A stretch of DNA of 64,000 nt, taken from positions 186,001-250,000 of the forward strand of contig JAFRXO010000032.1 in the NCBI GenBank assembly GCA_017443465.1, given 5' to 3'. Origin of the DNA: Bacteroidales bacterium. Its GTDB lineage: Bacteria; Bacteroidota; Bacteroidia; Bacteroidales; UBA932. Within the stretch, counting starts at the first letter, position 1. Each line of letters starts with the position of its first letter. This document shows positions 1-9,144 of this stretch, piece after piece. The translations under genes and the position numbers were made by a program. The notes below the pieces were generated by a model. It was not told where the DNA came from and did not search any database. It was given only the letters and a program-made list of their open reading frames with translations.

Positions 1-1
1 C

Positions 2-619
2 CGTTGCGGTTCGGACTCTGACTGCAATCCTTCTTCCGCCGCCGGTATCCTTGGAACCATCATCGGTTTCAGTGGCATTCCGGATTACTGGAAACAGCCT
101 GTATATGAGGTTGAGGACAGGAATTTCGCTTACACTGACATCTCCATCAACAAGGCCACCCAATACTCTTTCAACCAGGCTCTCAAGGTCATCGAGAGAG
201 GCGGTGGAAAGATTGGAAATGACGAAGTGACCATTAAGCTGCAGAAGCCGGAGGCTGTACGTTTCGAGGAGAGTTTTGCCGGTCATTATCCGAAAAACAA
301 ATATTCTCTTGGAAGGTCTATCTATCTGGTTGACAAGATTGATTTCGAGGGTAACGGAATTGTGCTGAAGTACCATTTCTACAAAGACAGTAGCTACAAG
401 GAGCATGGATATGAAGCCCAGGTCGCAGTGTACCTTGACGGAGAACTCAGTGCCGTTGTCTCGAATCCTTCTTCCGGGATGGGGGCATCTGCGGAACTTT
501 ACTGGAAATATAATCTTAAAGAGGGACCGCATACTCTCACATTCAAATTCCTGAATAAGGAAGACGGAATCACCATTGTTCTCGACAACTATCTGGTTTA
601 CACTGGCAAAGAGAAATGA
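2..619 (+). CDS. ADP-ribosylglycohydrolase family protein, C-terminal part (5' end outside window)
   Basis: The frame is open from the first bases and ends in TGA at 617-619; the GTG at 227 is internal. The first residues carry a GSDSDCNPSS stretch, which matches the Asp-Ser-Asp metal-binding motif near the C-terminus of the ADP-ribosylglycohydrolase fold, where it helps hold the two Mg2+ ions. After about 75 residues of the end of that helical domain comes a beta-rich tail of about 130 residues that resembles a small carbohydrate-binding or jelly-roll domain. Bacteroidales secrete large versions of this family of unknown substrate. The stop overlaps the ATG of the GH31 gene (ATGA), so the two are translationally coupled. 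The substrate could be a nucleoside or glycoside rather than ADP-ribosyl protein. Confidence 0.75.
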   Translation, partial: RCGSDSDCNPSSAAGILGTIIGFSGIPDYWKQPVYEVEDRNFAYTDISINKATQYSFNQALKVIERGGGKIGNDEVTIKLQKPEAVRFEESFAGHYPKNKYSLGRSIYLVDKIDFEGNGIVLKYHFYKDSSYKEHGYEAQVAVYLDGELSAVVSNPSSGMGASAELYWKYNLKEGPHTLTFKFLNKEDGITIVLDNYLVYTGKEK

Positions 620-3021
620 AGAAGCTTTCGGTCCTGGTAGCGCTCCTTTCCTTGCTGTCCCTTTCCGCCATAGGCGCGGAAAGGGACTTCCCTATGCCTG
701 GCGGAAAGAAGGCAAGGATTACGGTCTGTTCTGACAATATATTCAGAGTGAGGATATTCCAGGGTAATTCTCCACAAGAGTCGCTCATGGAAAGGTATGG
801 AATAGTCAAGTCAGACTGGACGCCTGTAGAGGCAGCCATATCTTCAAAGGGAAAGGACATCTCCGTATCCTCCGGGAGTTATATCCTGAAACTGGACGGC
901 AGGACCGGGAGGTTCTCCGCCCAGAAAAAAGACGGCACTGCCGTCATCGGACGCCTGGAGTATCTTGACAGCCGCAGTCCCCTTGCCGGGCGTGTCGCCG
1001 AAGCGATAGACAAAGAATTCAGCGACCTCAAGGTCAGCCGCAACAGCGGGATCATAGGCGATACAGCCAAGCGCCCGGACTTATCATCATATGATGACGG
1101 AGAGAAACCCGAATCCGGTATGATTTCATTGTCCCTGCGTGACGGGGAAAGGCTCTACGGCGGAGGCAATACCAGCCGTTCCCACATCCAGCACCGGGGC
1201 GAGATCCTCCGCATGTGGTCGACTTACCAGCACACCGAGAGCCCTTATCCCTTCATGCTGAGCACCGGAGGATGGGCGATTTACAACAACACTACCACCG
1301 AGCAGTACTTCGATGCAGGGGCCGTCAGCCCTGACACTTTCAACATCTACGACACCTCCCCCGAGGCGGATTTCTATCTCATGTTCGGGGACGGGATCCC
1401 TTCACTTCTGGATGCTTACACACAGGTAACCGGACGCCCTTACCTGCTTCCCCGCTGGGCATATGGCTTGTGCTTCGGGCCTAATATGCTTGAAGACCAG
1501 TTCGATATCATGCGCGATGCGGCTATGATGCGGGAAATGGGTTTCCCATGCGACCTGTTGTGGCTGGAGCCCCAGTGGATGGCCAAGCGTTACGATTTCT
1601 CTACATCCAAGACATGGAATTTCGACAAGTTCTCTCCGGAACCATACTGGAGACATGACGATTTTCCCAAGTCTGAGCACAACCAGCTGTTCATAGGCAG
1701 GCTTCACGCAATGGGATATCATCTCGGGCTCTGGCTCTGTCTGGAATATGATCCTTCTATCACTGAGGAGGATGAGATTGCCCAGAGAGAAGGCAAGAAG
1801 ACCAGCGGAGAGGAGCATTGGTGTGACCACCTCCTCAATTTCGTCGATTTCGGAGTGGACGGATTCAAACTCGATCCTGCGCGTACGATCGATGAACATC
1901 CCGGGATGGTTTACCACAACAACCGGGGCGACCGCCAGATGCACAACCTGAACCAGATATTGATCCTCAAACAGGTGTCCTCGTCGTTCGCTGCCCACAC
2001 CGGGAGGCGTGCCTGGCTTCACTATTGCGGCGGCTGGTCCGGTTCCCAGCAATGGGGTGCAATGACAAGCGGGGACAACGGCGGAACGATCGTCGCCCTG
2101 TTCGATCAGCTGAATATGGGCCTCAGCGGCTTCATGAATTCTTCATGTGACGTGATGTCGGCCCCGAGGGATATCCAGGCCCAGAGCCTTCATTTCGGCA
2201 CATTCCTGCCATGGATGCAGATCAACAGCTGGTTCTCGATGCACCAGCCGTTCTATTTCGGAGGCGAAATGCGCAAGACATATCTCGGATATGCCAAGCT
2301 GCGTGCCGCCCTTCTGCCTTATATCTATTCCTCAGCTCTTGAGGGAGCCCAGACCGGGATGCCCATAGTACGCGCTCTCCCACTGGAATTTCCGGATGAC
2401 AGGAAGGCGGATGACCTTACTACCGAGTTCATGTTCGGCCCTTCCCTCCTGGTCGGGGCATTCAGCAATGAGATCTACCTTCCGGAAGGCCAGTGGACAG
2501 ACTATTGGACAGGAGAGAAACTCGAAGGCGGAAGGAAGATCACACATACTTATCCCTCGGACAAGGCCGGACTGCTCTTCGTCAGGGGCGGAGCGATACT
2601 TCCTCTCTGCCCTGCCGGACAGGACGGGTCCAGGGGCTCCGTAATCGATGGGAAACAGCCTCAGTCCAGCTATGACACGCTGACTGTCAAGATCTTCCCA
2701 TATGGAAAGAGTTCATATGTCCTAAGGGAAGACGACGGCACCTCATTCGCATATAAAGACGGTGCATGGGCTTCTACGACAATGCGATGCGAGCAGGTCG
2801 CCGGCAGGGTCTCATTCAGCGTCGATCCTGTCAAGGGAACATATGAAGGCATGAGCCCGGTCCGCACTTATCATCTAAGGTTCGCCGTTGACAGCAAGCC
2901 GTCGGCCGTGACAATTAACGGGTCCGGTACAGATGAATGGACATATGGCCAGGACGGATTCCTGAATGTGGATGTGCCTGATCATGATGTGACATCCTCC
3001 CTGGAGGTCAGACTGAATTAA
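616..3021 (+). CDS. Secreted glycoside hydrolase family 31 (alpha-glucosidase/alpha-xylosidase type)
   Basis: 801 residues with a cleavable signal peptide (basic MKK start, Leu-rich core, Ala-Ile-Gly-Ala before Glu22). It has the GH31 layout: an N-terminal beta domain, a TIM barrel, and C-terminal beta domains. In the barrel, the DGFKLDPA stretch places Asp420 as the likely nucleophile, and SGDN at 485-488 places Asp487 as the likely acid/base. MPIVRALPLEFPDD further on is a family hallmark. The nucleophile region lacks the usual WxDxNE form, so substrate specificity (alpha-glucoside, alpha-xyloside or other) cannot be read off. The start overlaps the upstream ADP-ribosylglycohydrolase stop and a transporter follows after 1 base, which suggests a small sugar-use operon. 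Confidence 0.9.
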   Translation: MKKLSVLVALLSLLSLSAIGAERDFPMPGGKKARITVCSDNIFRVRIFQGNSPQESLMERYGIVKSDWTPVEAAISSKGKDISVSSGSYILKLDGRTGRFSAQKKDGTAVIGRLEYLDSRSPLAGRVAEAIDKEFSDLKVSRNSGIIGDTAKRPDLSSYDDGEKPESGMISLSLRDGERLYGGGNTSRSHIQHRGEILRMWSTYQHTESPYPFMLSTGGWAIYNNTTTEQYFDAGAVSPDTFNIYDTSPEADFYLMFGDGIPSLLDAYTQVTGRPYLLPRWAYGLCFGPNMLEDQFDIMRDAAMMREMGFPCDLLWLEPQWMAKRYDFSTSKTWNFDKFSPEPYWRHDDFPKSEHNQLFIGRLHAMGYHLGLWLCLEYDPSITEEDEIAQREGKKTSGEEHWCDHLLNFVDFGVDGFKLDPARTIDEHPGMVYHNNRGDRQMHNLNQILILKQVSSSFAAHTGRRAWLHYCGGWSGSQQWGAMTSGDNGGTIVALFDQLNMGLSGFMNSSCDVMSAPRDIQAQSLHFGTFLPWMQINSWFSMHQPFYFGGEMRKTYLGYAKLRAALLPYIYSSALEGAQTGMPIVRALPLEFPDDRKADDLTTEFMFGPSLLVGAFSNEIYLPEGQWTDYWTGEKLEGGRKITHTYPSDKAGLLFVRGGAILPLCPAGQDGSRGSVIDGKQPQSSYDTLTVKIFPYGKSSYVLREDDGTSFAYKDGAWASTTMRCEQVAGRVSFSVDPVKGTYEGMSPVRTYHLRFAVDSKPSAVTINGSGTDEWTYGQDGFLNVDVPDHDVTSSLEVRLN

Positions 3022-3022
3022 T

Positions 3023-4360
3023 ATGGCGGGTTCTGCGCAGCTGGTCATAGCCGCCCTCGTCGGGCTCGGATTGTTGCTGGTCTTGATTATAAAGTTCAAG
3101 GTCCAGGCGGTAGTCTCTATCCTGTTGGGAGCGATTGTGATCGGTCTGCTCGCCGGAATGCCTTTCAGCGAGATAGTTTCCTCTGTCAATCAGGGAATCG
3201 GAGAGACTCTCAAAGGAATTGCGCTTCTGGTCGGCCTGGGCTCCATGTTCGGGGCGATCCTGGAGGTCTCAGGAGGAGCACAGAGCCTGGCAGCGATGGC
3301 AATGGGATATGGGGAAAGGAAGGCTGCATGGGCCCTCGGCCTCACCGGCCTTATCGTAGCCATTCCGGTTTTCTTTGATGCCGGGCTGATTATCCTTATC
3401 CCCCTGGCCTTTTCGATGGCCCGGCGCTCCGGTAATTCCAGCCTGACATATGTCATCCCATTGCTGGCCGGACTTGCCGTAGGCCATGCATTTATTCCGC
3501 CTACCCCGGGTCCGGTGCTGGTGGCGGGGATGCTCGGAGTCGAACTCGGCTGGGTAATCCTTGTCGGAGTCTTCTGCGGGGCTGCGGCTCTGGTCGTGGC
3601 AGGACCGATATGGGGCAGGGTCTGCGGCAGGAAATACTATGTCTCTCCCCCGCCGGCCCTCTCCGGATCTGCGGATGTAGATGACTCGAAACTGCCTCCT
3701 CTCTGGGTTGTCATATGCATAATACTCATCCCTCTGCTCCTCATAGTCCTGAACTCGGTCGCAAAGGTCGTTCCGGCGATGGAAGGAGCCCGTCCGATTC
3801 TTTCATTCCTTGGGGAACCATTTGTCGCCCTGATCATTGCGACTGTCTTCGCAATGATCGTCCTGGGCTACTCCCGTGGTTATGGAAAGGCAGAACTGGA
3901 AAAGGTGATGACCAAGTCGCTGGAGCCTGCCGGATTGATCCTGCTTGTCACAGCCGCCGGCGGGGTGCTCCGCTATATCCTTCAGAATTCCGGACTGGGA
4001 ACAGTCATCGGCGATGCCGTCTCATCGGCATCCCTGCCGATAGTGATAGTTGCATTCGTGATAGCTGCAGCCATCAGGATTTCCATTGGTTCTGCCACAG
4101 TTGCCATGACAATGGCTGCCGGAATTGTATCCGCCATGCCCGAAATCCAGGCCCTATCCCCAATCTATCTGGCATGTGTGACTGCTGCGATCGCTGGTGG
4201 GGCGACAGTCTGCTCCCATTTCAATGATTCCGGATTCTGGCTTGTAAAGTCCTTGATGGGCCTTGACGAAACGACTACCCTCAAGACCTGGACAATAATG
4301 GAAACCCTCGTCGGCGTGACGGGGTTCCTGGTCGCTTTACTGATTTCCTGCTTTGCCTGA
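3023..4360 (+). CDS. GntP-family gluconate/sugar acid:H+ symporter
   Basis: 445 residues, almost entirely hydrophobic, with about 12 predicted membrane spans. The N-terminal pattern (a long hydrophobic opening, then a GIGETLKGIALLVGLGSMFG stretch, then an AIPVFFDAG loop) is typical of the GntP family, which imports gluconate and related sugar acids with protons. It begins 1 base after the GH31 stop, so it probably imports a product of the upstream enzymes, perhaps a sugar acid. It ends 4 bases from the convergent ffh stop, with no clear terminator between them. The family is secure; the substrate is inferred. Confidence 0.88.
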   Translation: MAGSAQLVIAALVGLGLLLVLIIKFKVQAVVSILLGAIVIGLLAGMPFSEIVSSVNQGIGETLKGIALLVGLGSMFGAILEVSGGAQSLAAMAMGYGERKAAWALGLTGLIVAIPVFFDAGLIILIPLAFSMARRSGNSSLTYVIPLLAGLAVGHAFIPPTPGPVLVAGMLGVELGWVILVGVFCGAAALVVAGPIWGRVCGRKYYVSPPPALSGSADVDDSKLPPLWVVICIILIPLLLIVLNSVAKVVPAMEGARPILSFLGEPFVALIIATVFAMIVLGYSRGYGKAELEKVMTKSLEPAGLILLVTAAGGVLRYILQNSGLGTVIGDAVSSASLPIVIVAFVIAAAIRISIGSATVAMTMAAGIVSAMPEIQALSPIYLACVTAAIAGGATVCSHFNDSGFWLVKSLMGLDETTTLKTWTIMETLVGVTGFLVALLISCFA

Positions 4361-4364
4361 GGCT

Positions 4365-5690
4365 TTACGGCCTGCGCATATGTTTCATCTTCTCGCGGAG
4401 GCTTCCGTCCGCTACGCCCTTCATTATCTTGCGCGTAGATTCAAACTGCTTGAGAAGACGGTTGACCTCAGCTATTGTCGTGCCTGATCCGTCGGCGATG
4501 CGTTTGCGGCGGCTGCCGTTGATGAGTTCAGGCTTTTCCCTTTCAAGAGGAGTCATGGACATTATCATGGCTTCGATTCCCTTGAATGAGTCATTGTCTA
4601 TGTCGACGTTTTTGAGGGCTTTTCCCACTCCTGGGATCATCCCTGCGAGGTCCTTGATGTCGCCCATCTTCTTCACCTGCTGGATCTGCTTGTAGAAATC
4701 CATGAGAGTGAACTGGTTGCGGGCGAATTTCTTCTTCAGTTCACGGGCCTCTTTCTCATCGAACTGTTCCTGGGCCTTCTCGACGAGGGAGACGACGTCA
4801 CCCATTCCCAGGATCCTGTCGGCGATGCGGTCAGGATGGAAGACATCGAGGGCCTCGAGTTTTTCTCCGGAAGAAATGTACTTGATGGGCTTCCCGGTAA
4901 CTGCCTTGATGGAGAGGGCTGCACCACCTCTGGTGTCACCGTCCATCTTGGTGAGGACCACTCCGTCGAAATCCAGCCTGTCATTGAATGCCTTGGCGGT
5001 CTCGACTGCATCCTGTCCGGTCATTGCATCGACTACGAAAAGGGTCTCGGTCGGCTGGACGGCGGAGTGCATGGCTGAGATCTCGTCCATCAGCTCCTGA
5101 TCCACTGCAAGACGTCCTGCGGTGTCTATGATCACTACCGGGATGCCTTCGCTCTTAGCTTTTGCGATAGCGTTCCTGGCAATCCTGACATTGTCAGTTA
5201 CACCTTCTTCAGTGTAAACCGGAACACCGGCCTGGGATCCAAGTACCTGCAACTGCTCTATAGCGGCGGGCCTGAAAGTGTCGCAGGCAGCGAGAAGCAC
5301 CTGCATTCCCCTCTTGCTCTTTATGTTGGCTGCCAGCTTGGCGGCGAATGTGGTCTTTCCAGAACCGTTCAGACCTGCGACGAGAACTATCCCCGGCTTC
5401 CCCTTGATGTTGATGTCCGTAGAGGAACTGCCCATGAATTCGGCCAGTTTGTCGTGGACGATCTTGACCATCATCTGCTGCGGTTTCACCGCAGTGAGGA
5501 CATTCTGGCCCAAGGCTTCCTGCTTCACGTTGTCGCAGAACTCCTTGGCAACCTTGTAGCTTACGTCGGCATCCAGAAGGGCCCGGCGGATGTCCTTGAT
5601 GGTTTCGGCGACATTGATCTCGGTGATCCTGCCTTCGCCTTTAAGTATTTTAAACGACCTTTCCAGCCGTTCGGTCAGGTTCTCAAACAT
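4365..5690 (-). CDS. ffh: Signal recognition particle GTPase Ffh
   Basis: 441 residues with the full Ffh layout: an N helical bundle (1-100), a G domain with Walker A GLNGSGKTT at 106-114, DTAGRL and TKMDGDTRGG motifs, and a Met-rich M domain at the C-terminus with the MGDIKDLAGMIPG stretch. It binds SRP RNA and signal sequences and delivers nascent membrane and secreted proteins to FtsY. The start codon lies inside a CATATG. A Bacteroidota-type -7 box sits about 23 bases upstream, inside a strong inverted repeat. The gene stands alone between two convergent or independent units. Confidence 0.98.
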   Translation of the reverse strand: MFENLTERLERSFKILKGEGRITEINVAETIKDIRRALLDADVSYKVAKEFCDNVKQEALGQNVLTAVKPQQMMVKIVHDKLAEFMGSSSTDINIKGKPGIVLVAGLNGSGKTTFAAKLAANIKSKRGMQVLLAACDTFRPAAIEQLQVLGSQAGVPVYTEEGVTDNVRIARNAIAKAKSEGIPVVIIDTAGRLAVDQELMDEISAMHSAVQPTETLFVVDAMTGQDAVETAKAFNDRLDFDGVVLTKMDGDTRGGAALSIKAVTGKPIKYISSGEKLEALDVFHPDRIADRILGMGDVVSLVEKAQEQFDEKEARELKKKFARNQFTLMDFYKQIQQVKKMGDIKDLAGMIPGVGKALKNVDIDNDSFKGIEAMIMSMTPLEREKPELINGSRRKRIADGSGTTIAEVNRLLKQFESTRKIMKGVADGSLREKMKHMRRP

Positions 5691-5705
5691 ATGCTCCTAA
5701 AATAA

Positions 5706-5747
5706 TTGCCTGCAAAGTTAAGCATTTCTGCCGAACTTTGCAGGCAA
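5706..5747. terminator. 14-bp perfect inverted repeat: likely terminator of the DUF4876 operon overlapping the ffh promoter
   Basis: Arms 5706-5719 and 5734-5747 are exact reverse complements with a 14-base loop. It lies 36 bases past the stop of the DUF4876 gene and 16 bases upstream of the ffh start, both on the minus strand. Read on the minus strand it is a strong hairpin followed by TTATTTT, so a terminator is likely. The same arm also contains the ffh -7 box. Confidence 0.6.
5713..5720 (-). promoter_or_regulatory. Promoter -7 box for ffh
   Basis: On the minus strand this reads TAACTTTG, which fits the Bacteroidota -7 consensus TAnnTTTG. It lies 22 bases upstream of the ffh ATG and within one arm of the 14-bp inverted repeat. 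Confidence 0.5.
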
Positions 5748-5782
5748 CCTTGAAACTAAACTAAAACTAAAGAAATGGTCTT

Positions 5783-7225
5783 TTACTTAATGGATGGCTT
5801 TGAGTCTTTCTGGAAGTCGTTGGTGGAGTTGTTGGTATCGGCCAGCTTGCCTGCGGTGTTGATGCGGCGGACGCTCTTGCCAAGCCTGTCGGGATCGTCG
5901 TCAATCTTGCCGCAGCCGGTCCATCCTGCATCGACGCTGGGGTTGAATGCGAGAGTTCCGAGATACTGCTCCACGGCGCAGTTTACTCCGTCCAGTACCC
6001 ATGTGTTGGGCATAAGGAGGAAGCCGAGATTGGAGAAGTCCCTGGGCTTGCCGAGTGGCTCACCGTTCATGATGAAGGTCCTTTCGCCTTTCCATATGTA
6101 CTCATTGAGGATCGTGTCCAGATTGACTCCGTATGGGAGTGACAGGATGGCGTAGCTTTCATACCCGCGTCCATGGAGAATGGTTATCGTAAAGGATGAT
6201 TTGACCCATGCGACGAGATTGGGCACGTCGGCATTGTCGGTGTCTGGGTATATGTCGTTCTCATCGTAGAACTCGAAGTCTGCCTTGCTGAGGTTGACGG
6301 CACCTGGATTGTCTTTGGAATAATCCAGGGCTGCGATGGCGAGGACGATGGATTTGCCGGGTTCGATTGCGACATCGCGTCCCTTGCCGGGAACCATGTA
6401 GATTGAAGAGAGGGCGACGCTGTCAGGGGTCTCAGGATATTTCCAATATGCTCCTGTGGAAGCTACGTTTGAAGAAAGTGCGGAGAGACCGATTATGAGG
6501 CTGTCTGCATAGACTGTCTCGTCGCAGTTGTTGGTGATCTTGATGTATTGGTCGCCTGAGGTGCTCCCGTCTCCGTCAGGGATGGCCGTGCCTGTGAAGA
6601 AGACTTCTTCGATGACGAGCTGCCCTTTCTCGACGAGGTTCGCGCTCTGCTCTATGGTGAAGGTTTCGAGGGTCTGGTCGTCGGTTGTCAGGACGCTGAA
6701 GGTGGCGGTACGGGAAGAACCGCTTGCGTTGGTGTCGTAGGAAACCGTAATGGTGTTGCCTTCCTGTGCGGTTACGCGTGCCCAGTCGCTGTCGCAGGCA
6801 ATCTTGTAGGTGTATCCTTCAGGAGCCTCGAAAGTGACGGTCCCCGCTGTCCTGTTGTACTTCTTGATGGTTGCTTCGGGATCCGAAGGAACTGCAGGAC
6901 GTGCCTGGACGAGGGTTACATTTGCGATCTTGTCGTCGGCAGTGACGGTAATCTGTGCGCTTCTTCCGGCAGCATCGGTGTAGGGCTCGACCGTGACTGT
7001 GACAGTGCCGTTATCCTGGCCAGAGGTAGGAGTGACCGTGTACCAGGTCTGGTTGTCGGTGGTAATGGTCCATGCAGAGTTGGAATTTACGTTGAAAGTG
7101 TAGGTTCCGCCGGCAGCATCAGCCTCGAGGGAGGCGTTGCCGATCTCAAGTTTGGTTTCAGGGTCGTTGTTGCAGGCGGTAAGGGTAACTGCAGCAAGAG
7201 TCAAGAGATAAAAGATTTTTTTCAT
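5783..7225 (-). CDS. BACON-domain lipoprotein with DUF4876-like C-terminal domain
   Basis: 480 residues with a lipoprotein signal (Leu-Thr-Ala-Cys, Cys18). Two BACON-type beta-sandwich repeats follow (about 25-110 and 115-200; both have the S-W-I/W-A-R then GNTITV or GTVTVTV pattern). A C-terminal domain of about 280 residues resembles DUF4876: 'GQLVIEEVFFTG' start, 'QYIKITNN' strand, and an ending on a GCGKIDDDPDR stretch. The C-terminal domain is related in layout to lamin-tail-like surface domains. It is the last gene of the seven-gene operon, 30 bases after the barrel gene. It is probably exposed on the outer membrane as a partner of the TonB receptor. The family assignment is from memory; the ligand is unknown. 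Confidence 0.75.
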   Translation of the reverse strand: MKKIFYLLTLAAVTLTACNNDPETKLEIGNASLEADAAGGTYTFNVNSNSAWTITTDNQTWYTVTPTSGQDNGTVTVTVEPYTDAAGRSAQITVTADDKIANVTLVQARPAVPSDPEATIKKYNRTAGTVTFEAPEGYTYKIACDSDWARVTAQEGNTITVSYDTNASGSSRTATFSVLTTDDQTLETFTIEQSANLVEKGQLVIEEVFFTGTAIPDGDGSTSGDQYIKITNNCDETVYADSLIIGLSALSSNVASTGAYWKYPETPDSVALSSIYMVPGKGRDVAIEPGKSIVLAIAALDYSKDNPGAVNLSKADFEFYDENDIYPDTDNADVPNLVAWVKSSFTITILHGRGYESYAILSLPYGVNLDTILNEYIWKGERTFIMNGEPLGKPRDFSNLGFLLMPNTWVLDGVNCAVEQYLGTLAFNPSVDAGWTGCGKIDDDPDRLGKSVRRINTAGKLADTNNSTNDFQKDSKPSIK

Positions 7226-7255
7226 GGTTTTTATGTATTTAGTTGATCATATGAT

Positions 7256-8743
7256 TCAGAATTCAAGTCCCAGGGCTGAACACAGGCAGTCCGTCCCGTT
7301 TCCGGAACCGAAGAAAAGCCTGCGGTAAGACATGGAGAGGTAACATATGCCGTATTTGATCCTGGCGTTCAGGCCGGCGCTCAGGCAGTTGTCTGTGAAA
7401 GCGGCATGTATTCTGCCGTAGTGCGCCGCGATGAGCTCCTGGGTGAAGTCGGACGGAATGTCCAGGCTGCCACCGAGATTTACCTTGTAGAGGGCTTCCG
7501 CTCCGATGTAATATGCCAGTTTCCCGATGGAGGAGCGGTATGACGTCCCTGCTCCGGCTTCGGCATATGCGAAGTCCATCTTGCGCTCCGGGTAGACATA
7601 TCCGGAACTGAAGCTGTAAGCTGATGCCGATGGATTCAGTGCAAGCGTGCCTTTTTCACGGGGGAACTCTATTACGGATTCAATGGATCCGCTGAGGATG
7701 TCGGCCGTGTACATTTCTACATCCAGCAAGCTTCCGAAATCGCTTCCGCTCTTGCTGTCCAGGAGCGGCTCGATACCCTGGCGGTGTTCGTAGCCGGCTT
7801 TCAGGAGGGTGTTGTGACGGACCCGTCCCTTGGTGTTCCTCAGGGAGGTGAAGATGCCGGCGTTCAGCGTATTCAGTTCGCACAGGACAGCATTGTTGAG
7901 GATGGGAAGGCGCCTTTTAAGTGACAGGGAGGCAAGCGATAGGGCGCTGCTCCATCCGTCAGCTCTATCTGCAGGACGCATCGAGAGTGCCGCAGACCAT
8001 CCGAAGCCTTTGTAATAGGTCCTGTAGAAGTTTTCACTTCCTTCGAACCTGGGATAATGTGCGCCGAGACCAAGGAACTGGAATTCGTTGGTGTTGGCTC
8101 CCTTCTTGTTGTAGAAAGTGAGCGCCTGGTTCTGGTAGTATTTGCGGAAACTTGCAGAAAGGTCCAGCAGATAGGACTTTACTGGATAGCCGGCAGAGGC
8201 GCTTACCTTCAGGTCAGAAGTGATGTTGCGGGGGCGCGGGTCGAAGTCCCTGTACTCATGCAGGGCCCTGTACTGCGCTCCTCCTCCCAGGACGAATTTC
8301 CCGGCATGCGTCGCGTAATAGCCGTTGAAAGAGTACTGCTCGCTCTGGAGGTCGCATTCAAGCGAATCAGCCATTACATATGGATATAGTATGCTGAAGT
8401 CGGAGGTGGAATTCCATATGACGTCCCTCTTTACTCCCCTGCTGTACCTGGCGCCTCCCCTTGCTGCGGAACCGTTCCCGAAGCGTACATATGTGCCGTA
8501 GTTGAAGAAGCCTTCAAGCTTCCCGTTCCCTTCCTGGGGCAGGAATGCTGAATCCTCACGCCTGAGGTCCACTCCCACCGATGCGTCATTCCAGGAAGTT
8601 GCGAAGCGGCTCAGGAATGCGGTCGGAGACACCTGGTCTTCAGCGTCATGGACCAGGGTGTTGAATGGAAGCCAGTGCTGGGCGGAGGCTGCAAGACCGT
8701 TCAGCATGAAGACTATGGCGAGTATGTGACGGAATCCTTTCAT
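7256..8743 (-). CDS. Outer-membrane beta-barrel protein (DUF6850-like)
   Basis: 495 residues with a signal peptide ending in SAQ at about 20-22. The rest is alternating hydrophobic/aromatic strands rich in Tyr, Ser and Gly, ending in LGLEF with a C-terminal Phe as expected for a Bam-assembled barrel. Size and setting match the DUF6850 barrel proteins that accompany DUF4876 lipoproteins in Bacteroidota (from memory). Its start overlaps the stop of the small lipoprotein gene (ATGA). A transport or anchoring role with the neighbouring TonB receptor is inferred from the operon; no catalytic motif is visible. Confidence 0.7.
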   Translation of the reverse strand: MKGFRHILAIVFMLNGLAASAQHWLPFNTLVHDAEDQVSPTAFLSRFATSWNDASVGVDLRREDSAFLPQEGNGKLEGFFNYGTYVRFGNGSAARGGARYSRGVKRDVIWNSTSDFSILYPYVMADSLECDLQSEQYSFNGYYATHAGKFVLGGGAQYRALHEYRDFDPRPRNITSDLKVSASAGYPVKSYLLDLSASFRKYYQNQALTFYNKKGANTNEFQFLGLGAHYPRFEGSENFYRTYYKGFGWSAALSMRPADRADGWSSALSLASLSLKRRLPILNNAVLCELNTLNAGIFTSLRNTKGRVRHNTLLKAGYEHRQGIEPLLDSKSGSDFGSLLDVEMYTADILSGSIESVIEFPREKGTLALNPSASAYSFSSGYVYPERKMDFAYAEAGAGTSYRSSIGKLAYYIGAEALYKVNLGGSLDIPSDFTQELIAAHYGRIHAAFTDNCLSAGLNARIKYGICYLSMSYRRLFFGSGNGTDCLCSALGLEF

Positions 8744-9144
8744 TCAAGCACAATCAGTTCCAGTCTGACGTCCGCGCTGTCTTCCAGAAGCATTACGGCT
8801 TTGTCAGGGGAATTGTAAGCCACGAAACGCACTTTCTTTTCTACCAGGCCGCTTTCTCCCACAATACGGGCGACGCCATCGAATGCAATGGTATATACTC
8901 CTTTCCGTACCCTGAGCGGGCCGCCATGGTTGTTTACGAATACAGGGAAATCGTATTTCTGCATGGTGTTAACATTCCTCAGGAAATTGCCCGGGAGGCT
9001 GTTGTCGACAGTCATCTGCATGATGTCGGTCCCGTCAGGCATGACGGCGGTGAGGGAAAGAGAACAGAACACGTCCGTTTCCACCTGTTTAACGCAGGAA
9101 GAAAGCAGCATCGCGGACAACAATATGCAGAGGACCTTTCTCAT
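8740..9144 (-). CDS. Small lipoprotein of the TonB/ABC operon, unknown function
   Basis: 134 residues with a lipobox LSSC (Cys17). The mature part is beta-rich without a motif I recognise. It overlaps both neighbours by 4 bases (ATGA), so it is coupled between the TonB receptor and the barrel gene. By position it is probably a periplasmic or surface accessory of the receptor. Confidence 0.65.
   Translation of the reverse strand: MRKVLCILLSAMLLSSCVKQVETDVFCSLSLTAVMPDGTDIMQMTVDNSLPGNFLRNVNTMQKYDFPVFVNNHGGPLRVRKGVYTIAFDGVARIVGESGLVEKKVRFVAYNSPDKAVMLLEDSADVRLELIVLE

Noticed and set aside
1402-2052. A 216-codon minus-strand ORF inside the GH31 gene
   Set aside because: It mirrors the codon bias of the GH31 gene on the other strand and has no start context, signal or recognisable family.
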